Assembly: GCF_000196655.1 (NCBI RefSeq)
Contig: NC_014253.1
Span: forward strand, 1,629,423 to 1,693,422
Source: Methanohalobium evestigatum Z-7303
GTDB taxonomy: Archaea > Halobacteriota > Methanosarcinia > Methanosarcinales > Methanosarcinaceae
Direction of reading: 5' to 3'
Length of the DNA stretch: 64,000 bases
Positions 26,026 to 35,733 of this stretch are shown here, piece after piece; within the stretch, counting starts at the first letter, position 1, and the number at the start of each line of letters is the position of its first letter. The notes below the pieces were generated by a model that worked only from the letters and a program-made list of their open reading frames with translations, did not search any database and was not told the origin of the DNA. Position numbers and translations under genes: made by a program.

Positions 26026-28773
26026 TTACTTTTTATTCTGTTCTCTTCTTATAAACAACAGCATTGCAATTCCAAGTACACCTACAAGTAACATCGGGTT
26101 GGCAGTAGGAACGCCTGCCCAGTGGTCATATCCAAAGTAATGGCTCGGATCACTGTCATTTACCTGACTCCCATCATACATGGCAGTGACATTACCATAA
26201 TTGCTGTACTGTCCCAGTTTAGCATTCCCTGTAGCAGTACAGATCATGGATTCTGACACATTGAGAGTGGTTTTTGGACAATTCAATGTTACTCCCTTAC
26301 TATCTGTAATGTTAACATCTGTTAGGTTTACATTACCCGTATTTGTCACATTATATGTCCAAGTTACCTGTGTTCCTATCTGTACGAGAGGTCCACTTGG
26401 ATTATCGGCATCCTGTCCATTGGTATACTTCTCAATATCTATCTCTGGCGATAGTTCAAAGATTAGACCTGCATCTAATGTATTATTATATTCACCTGAT
26501 TTCAACCTTACACATGATGTATTACCCAGAGATATATTTGCATCACTATCAGCAGAACTGTCTCCTCCCTGATTTGGTGATGTAAAATTGTAACCTTCTG
26601 GCAACAAAAAGTTGAGATAATATGAGTTTGGATTCAAATCTGTAAACAGATAAAATCCATTCGAATCAGTTGTCGTTGAATTAACAAAGGTTCCATTACA
26701 GTAGTAAAGCTCAACAATTACATTTTCTATACTGGGTTCTCCTTCATCCTGGATACCATCTTTGTCCAAATCTAACCATACACGGTCTCCAATAGCTGCT
26801 TTATCATTCGGTAATTCAATTTCATATAATCCTGCATCTATTGTAACATTATTTTCACCTGATGACAATGTAATACAAGAGGTATTTCCAGTAGTATTAT
26901 TGGCATCACTATCTAATGTATCATCTACTCCCTGGTCCTGCAAGGTAAACTCAAATTCAGGTGGAGCTATGAAATTTACATAATATTCTCCTGGTGCCAG
27001 ATTTGTGAAATTGTAATAACCTGTTCCGTTAGTAGTCGTATTTGCAATTTCGTCTCCTGTATCACACTCATACAGTTTTACCAATACACCCGTTATGCCT
27101 GGTTCTCCGTTATCCTGTGTTCCGTTTACATTCTGGTCGTTCCATACGAAATCTCCAATTGAGGCTGGTTGATATAATCCAGCATCTACATCATTATTAA
27201 TCCCGCCTGAAGTTAAAGTTACACAGGTGGTATTTCCTGACGGATTGGCATCGCTATCTTCGTAATTTGCTCCTTTTCCTAATATAGTGAACTCATACCC
27301 TGACGGAGCTATAAAGTTGATGTAATAGTCTCCTGGTGCCAGACCTGTGAAATTGTAGTAACCCGATTCATTGGTTTTTGTAGTTTCTAAAAGGTCACCA
27401 TTGCAGTTGTACAGATTAACAGTTACATTGTCAATACCTGTATCACCATCATTCTGAACACCATCTCCATTTACATCTTCCCAGACGTAATCACCAATTG
27501 AGGCCGGTTGATACATTCCTGCATCTACTGTATCGTTATATTCTCCAGAAATCAGGGATATGCATGATGTATTACCGGTTGTTACATTGGCATCACTATC
27601 AATGGTTTCGTCAGTTCCTACATTTTGTGCTGTGAATTCATAACCCGAAGGCAAACTAAAATTAACATAATATTGTTCATTAGGGTTTAAATCTGTAAAT
27701 TGATAAAATCCCTCTTCATTTGTATTATTAGTAGCCACAGGTGTGCCATTGCAGTAATAGAGTTCTACAGTCACATTATCAATTCCAGGTTCACCACAAC
27801 ACTGTATACCGTTACCATCAAGGTCTTCCCATACACGGTCTCCTATCGCCGCTTTATCTTCGGGAATTACAGTTTCATATAATCCTGCATCAATTGTATT
27901 ATTGTTTTCACCTTCATCCAACATGATACATGATGTATTACCAGTTACGTTGTTGACATCACTATCCAGTTCATTATCATTACCTGCATTCTGAATAGTA
28001 AATTCAAATCCCGGAGGTGCTGTAAAATTGACAGAATAATTCCCCGGTTCCAGATTTGTAAAACTGTAATAACCTGTTCCGTTTGTTGTTGTGGTTGATA
28101 TTATAGTTCCCGCATCACAGTCATACAATTCAACCGGTACTCCTGGAATACCGGTATTTCCATCATTCTGAGTCCCATTGTTATCCAAATCGTTCCACAC
28201 ATAATCACCGATTGAAGCTGTGGGAGCTATCGTATAACAGAAATAGTATGCCCATCTATTACCTCCAAAATCTTCACCTTCCCCCCAAGCGGTTTCATCA
28301 GGGTCTTCATTTTCATCAGGATTTAATCTGCTTACATTAGCATGGGTTAATATATAGACAGTATCACAATCATTCAACGATATTTCATTTAATGGTATTT
28401 CATAGGTAAAATTATCAATACATCCATGTGAATCGTTCCTGTAACCAAACTGACCCGGTATAGGTATTCCATTATTTGTTTGAGGAATATCGTCCAGTGA
28501 TGTATTAACACTTACCTGAGTTTCTTCCAGACACCAGTTATCTCCTGTATCGTACTTGACAAAAAGATGAGATTCATTGTTCCATACCACCACATCTCCT
28601 GAATCATAATGTTGACCTGCTATTAAATTCCTTACACATGGTGTTTCATTGCATTGTGCTACATCTGAACAATCTGGACATTCGCTATTTTGTGCACTCG
28701 TCAAACCTGAAACAGCAAATATCATTGCCAGAAATACTATTGCTAAACATATTATTCTTTGATAATTTTTCAA
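26026..28773 (-). CDS. Cell-surface protein with five SdrD-type B repeats and C-terminal anchor
   Basis: A 915-residue secreted protein. A signal peptide spans about residues 1-27. An N-terminal module at about 35-185 is shared with the protein at 33715-35733 (GDVVVWNNES, NGIPIPGQF). Five SdrD B-like repeats start near residues 186, 308, 424, 537 and 659 (IGDYVWNDLDNNGTQ / IGDRVWEDLDGNGIQ), with Asp-rich Ca-binding loops. Next comes a DUF11/DUF7507-like domain (YTNGQDADNPSGP, VNLTDVNITDS). The tail HWAGVPTANP is followed by one hydrophobic helix and RREQNKK. It has many N-x-S/T sites. It probably extends from the envelope as a Ca-stiffened adhesin-like rod. Confidence 0.88.
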   Translation of the reverse strand: MKNYQRIICLAIVFLAMIFAVSGLTSAQNSECPDCSDVAQCNETPCVRNLIAGQHYDSGDVVVWNNESHLFVKYDTGDNWCLEETQVSVNTSLDDIPQTNNGIPIPGQFGYRNDSHGCIDNFTYEIPLNEISLNDCDTVYILTHANVSRLNPDENEDPDETAWGEGEDFGGNRWAYYFCYTIAPTASIGDYVWNDLDNNGTQNDGNTGIPGVPVELYDCDAGTIISTTTTNGTGYYSFTNLEPGNYSVNFTAPPGFEFTIQNAGNDNELDSDVNNVTGNTSCIMLDEGENNNTIDAGLYETVIPEDKAAIGDRVWEDLDGNGIQCCGEPGIDNVTVELYYCNGTPVATNNTNEEGFYQFTDLNPNEQYYVNFSLPSGYEFTAQNVGTDETIDSDANVTTGNTSCISLISGEYNDTVDAGMYQPASIGDYVWEDVNGDGVQNDGDTGIDNVTVNLYNCNGDLLETTKTNESGYYNFTGLAPGDYYINFIAPSGYEFTILGKGANYEDSDANPSGNTTCVTLTSGGINNDVDAGLYQPASIGDFVWNDQNVNGTQDNGEPGITGVLVKLYECDTGDEIANTTTNGTGYYNFTNLAPGEYYVNFIAPPEFEFTLQDQGVDDTLDSDANNTTGNTSCITLSSGENNVTIDAGLYEIELPNDKAAIGDRVWLDLDKDGIQDEGEPSIENVIVELYYCNGTFVNSTTTDSNGFYLFTDLNPNSYYLNFLLPEGYNFTSPNQGGDSSADSDANISLGNTSCVRLKSGEYNNTLDAGLIFELSPEIDIEKYTNGQDADNPSGPLVQIGTQVTWTYNVTNTGNVNLTDVNITDSKGVTLNCPKTTLNVSESMICTATGNAKLGQYSNYGNVTAMYDGSQVNDSDPSHYFGYDHWAGVPTANPMLLVGVLGIAMLLFIRREQNKK

Positions 28774-29065
28774 ATCCTATACCCCCAGATTAAAACATCC
28801 GTAAAAGATGATTTTATATACTTTAAATATCCTATATTAGAAGATAAAACCTAAAGAAATATAGTATTATGGAAATTAATATTAGGTCATTTGTTACTTA
28901 ACTTAATTACTCAAAAATCTGGCATTTTAAAAGAAAAAGAATAATAAATAAAAAACAGAAATTAATTTTTAAAATCTGTTTAATTATGTAATACCGTTTT
29001 TAATCAAGATTTATATCCTGATTTTATACTCCCCCCTTATATAAACACATATAATTGTCATCCTT

Positions 29066-29329
29066 TTACATCCACATCGGAGCAGTTACGTAGAGTTTGT
29101 TATTGGAATATTTAGTAACTGCCCTATCTGGGTCTATTAAATAAGATGTCGAATATGTTCCCACATATTCCTTGTTTTTATTTCTTGCATTTACTGAAAA
29201 CTTGTCTTCTTCAAGTTTCAGATTGATGTTTTCCTTTTTTACTCCTGGCAATTTTATTTCAATATTTAGTTTTTCACTATTGTTGTCAGGGTATGCATAG
29301 ACATAGGGTGACTGTGTCAATTTTTCCAT
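29066..29329 (-). CDS. Short Hsp20/alpha-crystallin-like protein
   Basis: An 87-residue protein with the alpha-crystallin/CS pattern KLNIEIKLPGVKKENINLKLEEDKFSV, then YLIDPDRAVTKYSNNKLYVTAPM. It lacks the long N-terminal arm and the C-terminal I-x-I tail of ordinary small heat-shock proteins, which are about 140-160 residues. It is therefore a minimal beta-sandwich, or a truncated gene still carrying a start and stop. ATG 29329 is used. About 290 bases on one side and 200 on the other hold no other gene. Confidence 0.72.
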   Translation of the reverse strand: MEKLTQSPYVYAYPDNNSEKLNIEIKLPGVKKENINLKLEEDKFSVNARNKNKEYVGTYSTSYLIDPDRAVTKYSNNKLYVTAPMWM

Positions 29330-29530
29330 ATTTAAACCCCAAATATAACATTATTAATTCTGATATTTATACATTGCGAAATTTATACATTGCTACATTT
29401 TTACAAAAAGTTAAAAGTTTTTTTACATATTAATATTTTCCGTTTTTCCTAAACAGGTTTGTTTATGTATATGATAGAAAAATGCCGAACAAAAACAATA
29501 ATTAAAAATGGATAAAATAATGATAGATAA

Positions 29531-29962
29531 ATGGTTGACATGGGAGTAGAAGCAATAAAAAATTTAGAAGATAATGAAAATCATTACTATGTTCTGGGGA
29601 CTGAAGACAAATCCCTTGGAGACATCTACTATTCAGAAACCAGAAAAGAATACATTTTCATGCCTTATGAGTCTGTAATGTTTCAAAGTACAGGATTTGA
29701 TTCTGAAACTCTCAGCGATATTGCAAATTTTATAGAAAGATTAAATAGAGAAATGGAGAAAGAAAAATCTTCCAGTTCCATAGAAGTAACAAATAAAACC
29801 GAATTAAGAGATAGTAAAAACTTGGTTGAAAGAGATATTATTACAGAAATGGAAGATGAGTTTTGTGAATGGTGTCGTAAAAACTATGCAATACTTTATG
29901 TTAAGTACAGCGATGGAAGTAAAGAATTCATTTGCAGACATTGTCTTTTTGAAAATTTCTAA
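29531..29962 (+). CDS. Hypothetical protein with C-terminal four-cysteine zinc knuckle
   Basis: A 143-residue protein with no family I recognise. The N-terminal half (YYVLGTEDKSLGDIYYSETR, then FMPYESVMFQSTGFDSETL) looks like a small alpha/beta domain. An acidic and Lys-rich linker follows. The C-terminus is CEWCRKNYAILYVKYSDGS then FICRHC, a CxxC...CxxC site likely to bind zinc. Starts are ATG 29531 or ATG 29540. It is divergent from the mini-Hsp20 gene and precedes the structured RNA candidate. Confidence 0.7.
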   Translation: MVDMGVEAIKNLEDNENHYYVLGTEDKSLGDIYYSETRKEYIFMPYESVMFQSTGFDSETLSDIANFIERLNREMEKEKSSSSIEVTNKTELRDSKNLVERDIITEMEDEFCEWCRKNYAILYVKYSDGSKEFICRHCLFENF

Positions 29963-30014
29963 CAACAAGTAAATTGTTTAATAATTGGATTGGTGATGAT
30001 ATAAACGCTTATAA

Positions 30015-30117
30015 CCAAGAACGAGAATAGCCGGAAACAGGGTCTTTACCCTGTTTCACGAGGTGGGGTATCAGACTATGGGGGTATAGTCTTAATCATT
30101 CGTTTTTCCGTTTTTGG
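30015..30117 (+). ncRNA. Candidate structured non-coding RNA with two hairpins
   Basis: In the 490-base gap at 29963-30454, hairpin 1 is GAAACAGGG (30034-30042), loop TCTTTA, CCCTGTTTC (30049-30057). Hairpin 2 is GACTAT (30074-30079), loop GGGGGT, ATAGTC (30086-30091). AACGA (30020-30024) pairs with TCGTT (30100-30104) to close both. Two T5 runs follow, and TATAAA/TTATAA boxes precede it at about 29999-30015. It is not a tRNA, SRP RNA or RNase P RNA as far as I can tell. The rest of the gap shows nothing I can support. Confidence 0.5.
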
Positions 30118-30404
30118 AAGATTTTATAACTCTGTTTTTATATCTCCTCTCTGTATATATTAATGGACAAATAGATATAACCTATGTTCAAACATTTAAC
30201 ATAAATCAATAATAGATGTACATATAAAATGAATTCATGTACGTAATTTGTAAAAACAGGAGATAGAATTTTTAGGTATCCATGAAAACCAGTTAAAGTG
30301 GTATAAGAACCACCATGATAAAAGCAGTTATCGAATTTAACAATCCACATCAACACTTTATAAGTTGTTTTGTGGATAATATGTTTTTAAAATCTTAAAT
30401 AAAA

Positions 30405-30432
30405 AAGAATGTCTATATAAACATTCCTTTTA
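30405..30432 (-). terminator. Terminator of the TRAM gene
   Basis: GAATGT-CTATATAA-ACATTC, with A runs that read as T runs on the minus strand, about 25 bases after the TRAM stop. Confidence 0.55.
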
Positions 30433-30454
30433 GTTAGTTATCAAAAAATTGGGA

Positions 30455-30667
30455 TTACTGGGCTACTTCACCAAATGCGAATTTTTCCAGTACCTTGTTA
30501 ACTGTAATTGTAACTTCATCGCCAACAGAAGTGTCAGGTACAAAAATTACAAAGCCATTGATTCTGGCAATGCCATCGCCTTTACTTGCAATATTTTCAA
30601 TTTTTACATCGTATTTTTCTCCAGACCGGACTGGAGCTGAGTCATCTCTATAAAACAAAATTTTCAC
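30455..30667 (-). CDS. TRAM-domain RNA-binding protein
   Basis: A 70-residue single TRAM domain: SGEKYDVKIENIASKGDGIARINGFVIFVPDTSVGDEVTI is the family pattern, ending in KFAFGEVAQ. Stand-alone TRAM proteins are abundant in methanogens; some act as RNA chaperones in the cold response (known for Methanococcoides TRAM0076). The role here is inferred. Start candidates are GTG 30667 and TTG 30658. The AGGATGTG upstream sits better for TTG 30658, but the longer form is listed. Confidence 0.86.
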   Translation of the reverse strand: MKILFYRDDSAPVRSGEKYDVKIENIASKGDGIARINGFVIFVPDTSVGDEVTITVNKVLEKFAFGEVAQ

Positions 30668-30922
30668 ATCCTTGTATTAACGCTAAAAGACACAAACAGG
30701 ATGGATTACATAACAGGAAAACAGTAAATGCAGTTAATAAAACATTACCTAATACCAATATATTTAATCAAACAGTCTTATCTTCAAGCAACACTACTAT
30801 GCATTAAACCTATATAAACGTTTGCATATATCCATATTACAAAAACAAATTATTTACCTTTTGTTTTAAAATATTGTTCAAAAAACCTTTTAACTAATTT
30901 ACCGAATGTCGTCAGGTCGTAT

Positions 30923-31990
30923 ATGATTGAGAATTTCATTATATTTTTAGTCGGGTTAACCTTACTGGTAAAAGGTTCTGATTTTTTTGTAGAATCAAGT
31001 TCATCAATAGCAGAAAAATTCGGAGTTTCAAAATTTGTCATCGGACTTACAATTGTATCAGTGGGGACTTCTCTACCAGAACTGGCATCTTCCACCACTG
31101 CTTCACTGAACCAGGCCAATGGCATAGTTATCGGGAATATATTGGGATCTAATATTGCAAATATATGCCTTATTGTTGGCTGTGCAGCACTTATATCAAG
31201 CATAAAAACCGAAACTCAGATGCTTAAAAGAGACGGCTACATAATGCTTTTTGCAGCCTTGCTTTTTTTCATACTATCTCTTGATAATACAATCTCAAGA
31301 ATTGACTCTTTGATTTTCCTGCTTTTATACACAGCATATATCATTTTCCTGATTGATGAGGCACGTATGCATTTGTCAATGAAAGATTCATACTTTAAGG
31401 AATTTATAAGTTATTTTGTCAAATTCAAATACCTGCAAAGTCTAAAAGAAAAAGTAGATAACGGTTTTAACAATTTTACTGATAAAAACACAGACAATCG
31501 ATTGGAATTAAAAGACAATTATACCTTGGTCAAAGATATCTTAATCTTGGTTATTAGTATAGGAGCTGTAGTTATTGGTGCCCGATACTTTATAGAAGAA
31601 TCGATATTTTTTGCACAGGCACTCAATGTTCCTGATACACTGGTGGGAATCAGCCTTGTCGCGGTGGGTACCTCACTCCCAGAATTGATGGTGACCATCA
31701 GTTCTGCAAAAAAAGGTTATGGACATATAGCACTCGGCAATGTGATTGGATCAAACATAACAAATATATTTTTAGTATTTGGCGTCTCTGGTCTTTTACT
31801 GCCACTGGATATTACTCAAACTGACATTTTCTTTATAACTCCGTTCGTGATATTTGTCAGCCTGTTGCTTTTGTTATTTATATGGACTCACTGGGAATTA
31901 AAACGTCTGGAAGGCATTATACTGCTTATTATTTATGGAATATTTATGTATGTCCTTTTTAACTTCTACAATCCGGTAGTTGGTGTTTGA
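30923..31990 (+). CDS. Calcium/sodium antiporter of the CaCA family (YrbG-like)
   Basis: A 355-residue membrane protein with about ten helices and the two inverted alpha repeats: GLTIVSVGTSLPELASS with GNILGSNIANICLIVG, and GISLVAVGTSLPELMVTISS with GNVIGSNITNIFLVFG. The conserved Glu and Asn of each repeat bind the cation. A cytoplasmic loop of about 50 residues separates the halves. It probably exports Ca2+ (or another cation) in exchange for Na+, which suits a halophile that secretes Ca-binding surface proteins nearby. Confidence 0.93.
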   Translation: MIENFIIFLVGLTLLVKGSDFFVESSSSIAEKFGVSKFVIGLTIVSVGTSLPELASSTTASLNQANGIVIGNILGSNIANICLIVGCAALISSIKTETQMLKRDGYIMLFAALLFFILSLDNTISRIDSLIFLLLYTAYIIFLIDEARMHLSMKDSYFKEFISYFVKFKYLQSLKEKVDNGFNNFTDKNTDNRLELKDNYTLVKDILILVISIGAVVIGARYFIEESIFFAQALNVPDTLVGISLVAVGTSLPELMVTISSAKKGYGHIALGNVIGSNITNIFLVFGVSGLLLPLDITQTDIFFITPFVIFVSLLLLLFIWTHWELKRLEGIILLIIYGIFMYVLFNFYNPVVGV

Positions 31991-32089
31991 TAGTTTCTCA
32001 CAGACATATATTAAATCACTATCAAGTATAACCTCTATGTTTTTCATTATAAAAAATAGTTATTAGTGAGATTATTTGGTTTAAAATTT

Positions 32090-32656
32090 TTAGTTGAAAA
32101 ACAAACTTAGATAAAACCATATTCCGAGTATAAAAAACAATGACCCTGCAAATTTTTGAACTATTTTACTATTTATCCTGGACATTATTACTTTTCCAGA
32201 ATATACAGTTAATACTGACAATATCATCAGTGCTGTAATCGTTCCGGCAAAAACATAAAAAGGTTCATATTTTGTAGCAAACAGAGTAACTGCAATAAGT
32301 GACTTATCACCAAGTTCTGATAACAAAATCAGAGTAAACCCAGACAAGAAAGGAGATTTCAGTTCGGGAAGCTCTTCATTTTCATAACCATTTAGATGAT
32401 ATAATGTCAGCGCTCCGAAAATTATGAAAATACTTCCTGCTAATATAGTAATATAATCAACCGGCAAAAAATTGGTAACCAGGTTTCCGAAAAATATCGC
32501 CAATCCATCTACAATTATAAATGATAAAAGGATACCTGCTATAAGATGAACATATTTTCCTGTTTTTGTAGATAATACCAATATAGAAAGCTGCGTTTTA
32601 TCTCCAAATTCCGCAAGACCTACAAGAAAAAATGGTATTAAAATGTCCTGTATCAT
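32090..32656 (-). CDS. TMEM165/GDT1 (UPF0016) family cation transporter
   Basis: A 188-residue membrane protein with two E-x-G-D-[KR]-[ST] motifs, GLAEFGDKTQLSIL and LLSELGDKSLIAVTL, in two homologous three-helix halves. The family transports Mn2+ and/or Ca2+ in exchange for protons in organisms where it has been studied. It is convergent with the CaCA antiporter, placing two likely divalent-cation exporters side by side. ATG 32656 is the start. Confidence 0.93.
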   Translation of the reverse strand: MIQDILIPFFLVGLAEFGDKTQLSILVLSTKTGKYVHLIAGILLSFIIVDGLAIFFGNLVTNFLPVDYITILAGSIFIIFGALTLYHLNGYENEELPELKSPFLSGFTLILLSELGDKSLIAVTLFATKYEPFYVFAGTITALMILSVLTVYSGKVIMSRINSKIVQKFAGSLFFILGIWFYLSLFFN

Positions 32657-32703
32657 GTTTGTTGTTAAAATAGGTCATTAATATAAAAATGTTGGTTATT
32701 AAA

Positions 32704-33534
32704 TTAACCATGGTCATGAACCCAGTAATTACCATCAATCGTTATTTCTTTTTTCCAGATAGGTACCTCTGATTTGACTCTTTCAATTGCTTCACTAAGA
32801 GTCTGGAATAATTCTGTTCTGTGAGATGCTACAACAACTATATAGACAATATCCTCACCGGGATTGACTCTACCGGATTTATGATGAATCAACACATCCA
32901 CTATTCCCGGCTTTTGTTTAAGTTCTACACTTATCTGGTTTATTTTATCTTCTGCTACTGTTTCATATTTTTCGAATTCAAGCATCTTGGTCTGAACCTC
33001 TGAAGTGATTTCCCTTACCACTCCTGTAAAGGTACCTATAGCACCTGCCTTTTTGATTTCTGGATTATTCTTTACCTTTTTAACCAGTAAATCAAGTGTT
33101 ACCCAGTCCGGTTGAGAGCAGATTATTTCAATAATTTTATCAGTGTTGATGTGGGATACATCTGGAACCTGCTCAACTACATTTTTTATATGACGGTCAT
33201 CATCCATATCACCCAGCAAAATTTTGGGCAAATCACTGTTTTTATCACCCTCTACAATGGCATAGTCCATACCATTATCTGCGAGTGTATCAAGTGCCTT
33301 TTCAATGTCAGGATTTTTGGATATGGTCACAAATTCATCTTTTGTAAGAGCAGTAACCATATCTGCACCAGAATCAAAATGTCTACTTGTATCGGTGTCA
33401 TCAGGGTTGAAACGGTGATAAATCATGCTCTTTACAGTTCCAACTTTGCCTGTTCTGGAGAGTTGTTTTGTTAGACGACTTACAAGAGTTGTTTTTCCCG
33501 TTTTTTTGTGACCGATTATAGAAATAACTTTCAT
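32704..33534 (-). CDS. MobB-MoaE fusion, molybdenum/tungsten cofactor synthesis
   Basis: A 276-residue fusion. Residues 1 to about 130 are MobB-like with P-loop IIGHKKTGKTTLVSRL, RHFDSGADMV and YAIVEGDKN. MoaE follows with IGTFTGVVRE, HHKSGRVNPGEDIVYIVVVA, SHRTELF and the C-terminal VPIWKKE Lys. MoaE is the large subunit of molybdopterin synthase. MobB is thought to help load GTP in guanylation of the cofactor. In methanogens the cofactor serves formylmethanofuran dehydrogenase. No MoaD is adjacent. Confidence 0.92.
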   Translation of the reverse strand: MKVISIIGHKKTGKTTLVSRLTKQLSRTGKVGTVKSMIYHRFNPDDTDTSRHFDSGADMVTALTKDEFVTISKNPDIEKALDTLADNGMDYAIVEGDKNSDLPKILLGDMDDDRHIKNVVEQVPDVSHINTDKIIEIICSQPDWVTLDLLVKKVKNNPEIKKAGAIGTFTGVVREITSEVQTKMLEFEKYETVAEDKINQISVELKQKPGIVDVLIHHKSGRVNPGEDIVYIVVVASHRTELFQTLSEAIERVKSEVPIWKKEITIDGNYWVHDHG

Positions 33535-33714
33535 AGTTGAGTTTTATTATAGTTTAACTTTTAACTTTTTCCCAGACTGGAACCATTCTTATTTTTCCAT
33601 GGATTTGACCATATATCCCCTTACTTAATGGTCAGAAACAGTAAGGAATTAGGTTACCGGAAAATTAAAAAATAAAAGAAGAGAAAAAAACAAATCACTG
33701 AATTTAACTTATAC

Positions 33715-35733
33715 TTATTTTTGTTCTCTTCTCATGAATAACAATATCGCTATTCCAAGTGTTCCGACCAGTACTAATGGTTCAGTTGTTGGAACGCCAG
33801 CCCAGTGGTCATATCCAAAATAATGACTGGTATCACTATAGTTTACCTGTATACCGTTATACAAGGCTGTAACATTTCCATAATTACTGTACTGTCCTTT
33901 TTTGGCGGTTCCCGTGGTTGTACAGGTTTTAGATTCTGATTTGTTAAGAGTGTCTATTGTACAGATATCCCCTAATCTACTGTCGGTGATCTTAACATTC
34001 GTCAGATTCACATTACCAGTATTATTTACCTTATATGTCCATTTTACTTCACTACCAATTTGTATTGCTGGTCCCCTTGGTTTATCTGCATCTTGTCCGT
34101 TGGTATATTTTATGATTTCAATCGACGGGTCAGCACCGAAATAATGACCGAAGTCACTATCGTTTATTTCAGTTCCTTGATATTCAGCAGTAACATTACC
34201 TATATTGACGTACTGACCTTTTATTGCAGATGTTGTATTTGTTATATTGAAACTTTCACTTACATTTAGTTCTCCTATTGTATAATTGAAGTTTGAACTG
34301 TTATCAGATATCTTCACTTTGCTAAGGTTCACATTGCCAGTATTTGTAACATTGTAACTAAATGTAACAGTATCATTTACGGGAATCTCTGGACCTTCAG
34401 GACTATCAGCATCATACCAGTTACCATCGGTTCCCATAACATATTTTTGTATGTTAATATCAGAACAAGTTTCTGTAGGACTTGCAATTGAAGTAGTGTA
34501 TGTAGACCATTCATCTCCTTCAAATGAATATGTATATGGTCCATTTTGAGCAGCCCAGGCTGTTTCATTTTCACCTATGTCATAAGGATCACACGGTACG
34601 GTAGTTTCAATCACGGTAAGTTGTTCTTTGTCTAATAACTCACCAGTTTCACTGTATATATCAGAATTTACAAGTATTGCAGCTGTATCTCCACATTCAG
34701 GAGTAAAGTTTTCACAATCGTTTGACTGTGCATACTGGTATATAGCCCAAGCCGTTTTGTTATCCCATGTGATACCGCCATATGGAGTAGTACCTGAGGT
34801 ATTTGACAAGCTTATTGTTTCTGGATTAGTAATATTCCATATTACTCCCTGTATCTCTTCAAAGTCTTCAGATGACCATGTAACATTTTCACCGTTTAAG
34901 TCATATGAACCATTTTTATTATTGAGTATGAAATTTACACAATTGAGTTTATCCTGCCATGGGGTATTATCACCTTCAGGATATTCTCTGAATGGTTCAG
35001 GAGAACAACGTCCATATGTCGGGTAAAACCCCACTCCCTCATAGGTTACACCCGGTGATATTGCAGTAACTGCATCTATACACCATGAAAGATAATCATC
35101 TTTTGGAACATCGATGGATCCATTAAAATCTCCATCATTAAGTTCAGCGATGAAGTATGATGAATCTCTACCAGAAGTTTGAACACTGTAATTTACTTCA
35201 CCTAAGGTAGGCAGCCACCAACCCTGTTCTACTTCTGCATTGGCTGCAACATATAACTTACTACAGCCATCGAATTTCCATGAGCTGAGGTTAAGTTGAC
35301 CACTGCAATTTGTGCAGTTATTATAGCAACTACTGGATTCATTTAAGTAGTCGAGCTGTAAATCAAATTCTTCAGTTATCGGGTTTCCTGAACTGGTCAT
35401 TGGTATATCGTCCTGGCCAGGGACGGGAATACCATTTTTATAATCTTCGTCTTCAACTTTATCAATATGTAGATTTATTTTGTTCAATAACCATCCATCA
35501 AAAGTTTTATAGGCTACTGATACGTTTCCACTTTCATTCCAAATATAAAGTGTACCTACTTCTTTTGTTTGATCGGCATATATTGTCTTTTCTATAGCAT
35601 CAGCAGGAGGGTTCCACATACAAGTCGAACCATTACATTCGAAATTACCTGACCCTGCTGTATCATTAAATGCTGAAGCTGTAGACATTAAAAAAGTGAC
35701 AATTATAGACAACAAAACCAATTTTTTTATCAT
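33715..35733 (-). CDS. Large secreted surface protein with two DUF7507-like domains and C-terminal anchor
   Basis: A 672-residue protein with a signal peptide of about 22 residues. The N-terminal module (YIWNESGNVSVAYKTFDGWLL, then NGIPVPGQ) is related to that of the protein at 26026-28773. A central region resembles Thr-rich host-surface domains (WCIDAVTAISPGVTYEGVGF, AWAIYQYAQSNDC). Two tandem domains follow, each with the VNLS/TKVKI-D pattern, ending with SD-x-x-HYFG. The tail HWAGVPTTEP, one hydrophobic helix and RREQK match the other protein. It is heavily N-glycosylatable and probably envelope-anchored. Confidence 0.85.
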   Translation of the reverse strand: MIKKLVLLSIIVTFLMSTASAFNDTAGSGNFECNGSTCMWNPPADAIEKTIYADQTKEVGTLYIWNESGNVSVAYKTFDGWLLNKINLHIDKVEDEDYKNGIPVPGQDDIPMTSSGNPITEEFDLQLDYLNESSSCYNNCTNCSGQLNLSSWKFDGCSKLYVAANAEVEQGWWLPTLGEVNYSVQTSGRDSSYFIAELNDGDFNGSIDVPKDDYLSWCIDAVTAISPGVTYEGVGFYPTYGRCSPEPFREYPEGDNTPWQDKLNCVNFILNNKNGSYDLNGENVTWSSEDFEEIQGVIWNITNPETISLSNTSGTTPYGGITWDNKTAWAIYQYAQSNDCENFTPECGDTAAILVNSDIYSETGELLDKEQLTVIETTVPCDPYDIGENETAWAAQNGPYTYSFEGDEWSTYTTSIASPTETCSDINIQKYVMGTDGNWYDADSPEGPEIPVNDTVTFSYNVTNTGNVNLSKVKISDNSSNFNYTIGELNVSESFNITNTTSAIKGQYVNIGNVTAEYQGTEINDSDFGHYFGADPSIEIIKYTNGQDADKPRGPAIQIGSEVKWTYKVNNTGNVNLTNVKITDSRLGDICTIDTLNKSESKTCTTTGTAKKGQYSNYGNVTALYNGIQVNYSDTSHYFGYDHWAGVPTTEPLVLVGTLGIAILLFMRREQK

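Noticed and set aside
29990-30060. C/D box guide RNA at the GTGATGA near 29991
   Set aside because: There is a C-box-like word but no CTGA D box at suitable spacing; the two-hairpin structure explains the region better.
30138-30356. Minus-strand ORF of 72 codons in the gap before the TRAM gene
   Set aside because: Composition is that of AT-rich non-coding DNA and no ribosome site or family match is visible.
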